Positions 62,813-64,000 of a stretch of DNA of 64,000 bases are shown here, piece by piece. The stretch lies in assembly GCF_013184525.1 (NCBI RefSeq), contig NZ_JAAOIZ010000001.1, positions 620,001 to 684,000 on the forward strand. The letters are read 5' to 3'. A program made the position numbers and the translations under genes. The DNA comes from Chryseobacterium sp. LAM-KRS1. Lineage in GTDB: Bacteria > Bacteroidota > Bacteroidia > Flavobacteriales > Weeksellaceae. The notes under the pieces are model-generated. The model saw only the letters and a list, made by a program, of their open reading frames with translations, had not been told where the DNA came from and ran no database searches. Within the stretch, counting starts at the first letter, position 1. Each line of letters starts with the position of its first letter.

Positions 62813-64000
62813 TATATAGTCTTAATTCAAAAATGTACTTACTAAGGGATAATTCAACAGATTTATTACCATTTTTCCATTTCACAGTAGCATTTTCTTT
62901 ATCCTGATTGTTTAGAATAGGCTTTCCTAGTTTTTGCATTAGAAAAGCAAAGAGCCAGTCAAATTTTGATTTATATAATTTTTGTGTATCAATATTAGGA
63001 GTAGTTTGAGATTCTTCTACACTGTCAAAATGTGATTTAATACCCCATTGGAATTCTATCAGCTCAATTGATTTTTCTCTCGTTGTATAATAATACATCG
63101 TTATCAGATGAATAAATGGGCTTTCTTTTTTTCGATAAATTCTAGGAGTTTCTATATCTTTTCCATCAAGTATATAATTAGAGATTTTGTGACTTTGGGT
63201 TAGGTCTGTTGCATTTTCCTTTTGCTCAATATCATCAATTTGATTTAAAGATAAAGTATTTAAATTAGAATAGAAGTAATCGAAATTTGTTTGAACCCAC
63301 TCCTTTGTCTGGTCTTCACCCATAATAGGTTCCTTATAAGAATTTTTGAATGAAGTTACATTGATGTGATTTTTGTTAATTTCAATAATCCCAAAATTAT
63401 TTTTACCCTTAATAGAAAACTGAATAGTTTGATATTGATTGTTTTGTATTGGGTTTCTTGTATCGTAATACCATTTGAAGGGACGTAGATCAGATTTAAG
63501 ATCAAGAATTGGTGTTAACTTTTTATTCTCCACTATTCCGATTTTTGTTGAAATACCATCGTTAAATAAATGATAAAATTTATTGTTTGCTATAAAAGAG
63601 GTTGCTATCGAATATTTAGATTTAACATCAGTAGTATCAATATATATCATTTCACCTCCTTTCATTGAGTTGCTCCCTTCTCTGAAATAACGTTCTGCTA
63701 ATACTGCTTTTTTGTAATCGTAAGCTTCTTTACTTATTTCTAATTTTTTAGGATCTGATATTTTAAGGATGAATTTACTTGTCGTTAAATAATAAGCATT
63801 ATCAAATTTGTTGATCACGGGATTTGTTGCTGCTATTTCATATTGTTTATGAGTTAAATTATCTTTGAACCAAGTTATTCCACCCCATTCTCCGAAGTCG
63901 CGAGTATATACTGTATATTCTTTATCTTCATATACCAGATCAATTCCTTTTTTAGTTTCAATCCATTTTTTATTTTTTTCATCAAGATAAAAAGTATGGT
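62805..64000 (-). CDS. Unknown protein (partial, runs off the right edge)
   Basis: The frame is open from the right edge of the window (64000) to the stop at 62805, so the 398 or so visible residues are the C-terminal part; the GTG near 63818 sits inside a continuous frame and is not the start. Beta-rich, with aromatic and Asn/Lys-rich strands (VYTRDFGEWGGITWFKDN near the left of what is visible). No family recognised. It faces the alpha/beta hydrolase gene. Confidence 0.6.
   Translation of the reverse strand, partial: HTFYLDEKNKKWIETKKGIDLVYEDKEYTVYTRDFGEWGGITWFKDNLTHKQYEIAATNPVINKFDNAYYLTTSKFILKISDPKKLEISKEAYDYKKAVLAERYFREGSNSMKGGEMIYIDTTDVKSKYSIATSFIANNKFYHLFNDGISTKIGIVENKKLTPILDLKSDLRPFKWYYDTRNPIQNNQYQTIQFSIKGKNNFGIIEINKNHINVTSFKNSYKEPIMGEDQTKEWVQTNFDYFYSNLNTLSLNQIDDIEQKENATDLTQSHKISNYILDGKDIETPRIYRKKESPFIHLITMYYYTTREKSIELIEFQWGIKSHFDSVEESQTTPNIDTQKLYKSKFDWLFAFLMQKLGKPILNNQDKENATVKWKNGNKSVELSLSKYIFELRLYKS

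Noticed and set aside
1..64000. CRISPR array or Cas genes
   Set aside because: No regularly spaced direct repeats of CRISPR type and no Cas-like proteins found.

Overview
The window looks like a chromosomal piece of a Bacteroidota bacterium of the class Flavobacteriia, most like Chryseobacterium or a close relative (an inference; no search was run). The signs are AT-rich spacers, several exact TAnnTTTG -7 promoter elements (four with a TTTG about 20 bases upstream), an N-acylornithine-type carbamoyltransferase in the arginine cluster, a protein with a type IX secretion C-terminal domain, a LytTR/LytS pair, TonB-linked and surface-antigen outer-membrane proteins, and many small cyclic-nucleotide-binding-type regulators.

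Layout. 1-87: edge of an IS1-type transposase. 246-8828: arginine cluster GNAT-argG-argC-argD-argF'-argB-argE-argH, all on + and partly overlapping, closed by a convergent Lrp/AsnC regulator. 9470-15379: pyrimidine/carbamoyl-phosphate operon pyrB-carA-(four-helix-bundle gene)-carB, preceded by a strong promoter, a 23-codon leader frame and a textbook intrinsic terminator, and closed by another terminator. The two blocks are linked metabolically: CarAB makes the carbamoyl phosphate used by both PyrB and ArgF'. 15516-18974: small hypothetical, lipoprotein and membrane genes. 19098-23684: a PEP-mutase-type lyase overlapping an Ada repair protein, then a Crp-type regulator, DinB, DUF2911, GNAT and cupin genes. 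23769-28243: a frameshifted dienelactone hydrolase, a HAD hydrolase, an HSDR_N nuclease-domain protein divergent from holA, and trxB.

28470-35282: tRNA-Ser(TGA) followed by a decayed accessory island: an integrase remnant, a DUF1016 (YhcG-type) nuclease pseudogene, a Crp regulator, an NADP-binding oxidoreductase, a DoxX remnant, GNAT, another Crp regulator and an FAD monooxygenase. 35283-49159: a frameshifted BspA-like secreted protein, envelope proteins, regulators, a solitary mreB, a LytTR two-component pair, and a MarR regulator divergent from an FAD monooxygenase across perfect inverted repeats. 49281-56140: outer-membrane receptor, HIT, DUF2071, TfoX-N, a serine hydrolase fused to TPRs, and an ACT protein. 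56229-61557: two similar oxidoreductase-AraC modules flanking a gene desert that holds two copies of a 226-bp structured repeat. 61818-64000: an alpha/beta hydrolase lipoprotein and an unknown protein running off the edge.

The most interesting non-gene structure is a family of degenerate 7-base tandem repeats in operon spacers. In carAB, five heptads on the left and five inverted heptads on the right bracket the four-helix-bundle gene exactly (35 bases each); a similar inverted heptad pair without a gene lies between argE and argH. Other leads are Val90 in ArgF', which predicts N-succinylornithine as substrate; a pyrBI-style attenuator; and arm-to-arm covariation between the two 226-bp repeats.
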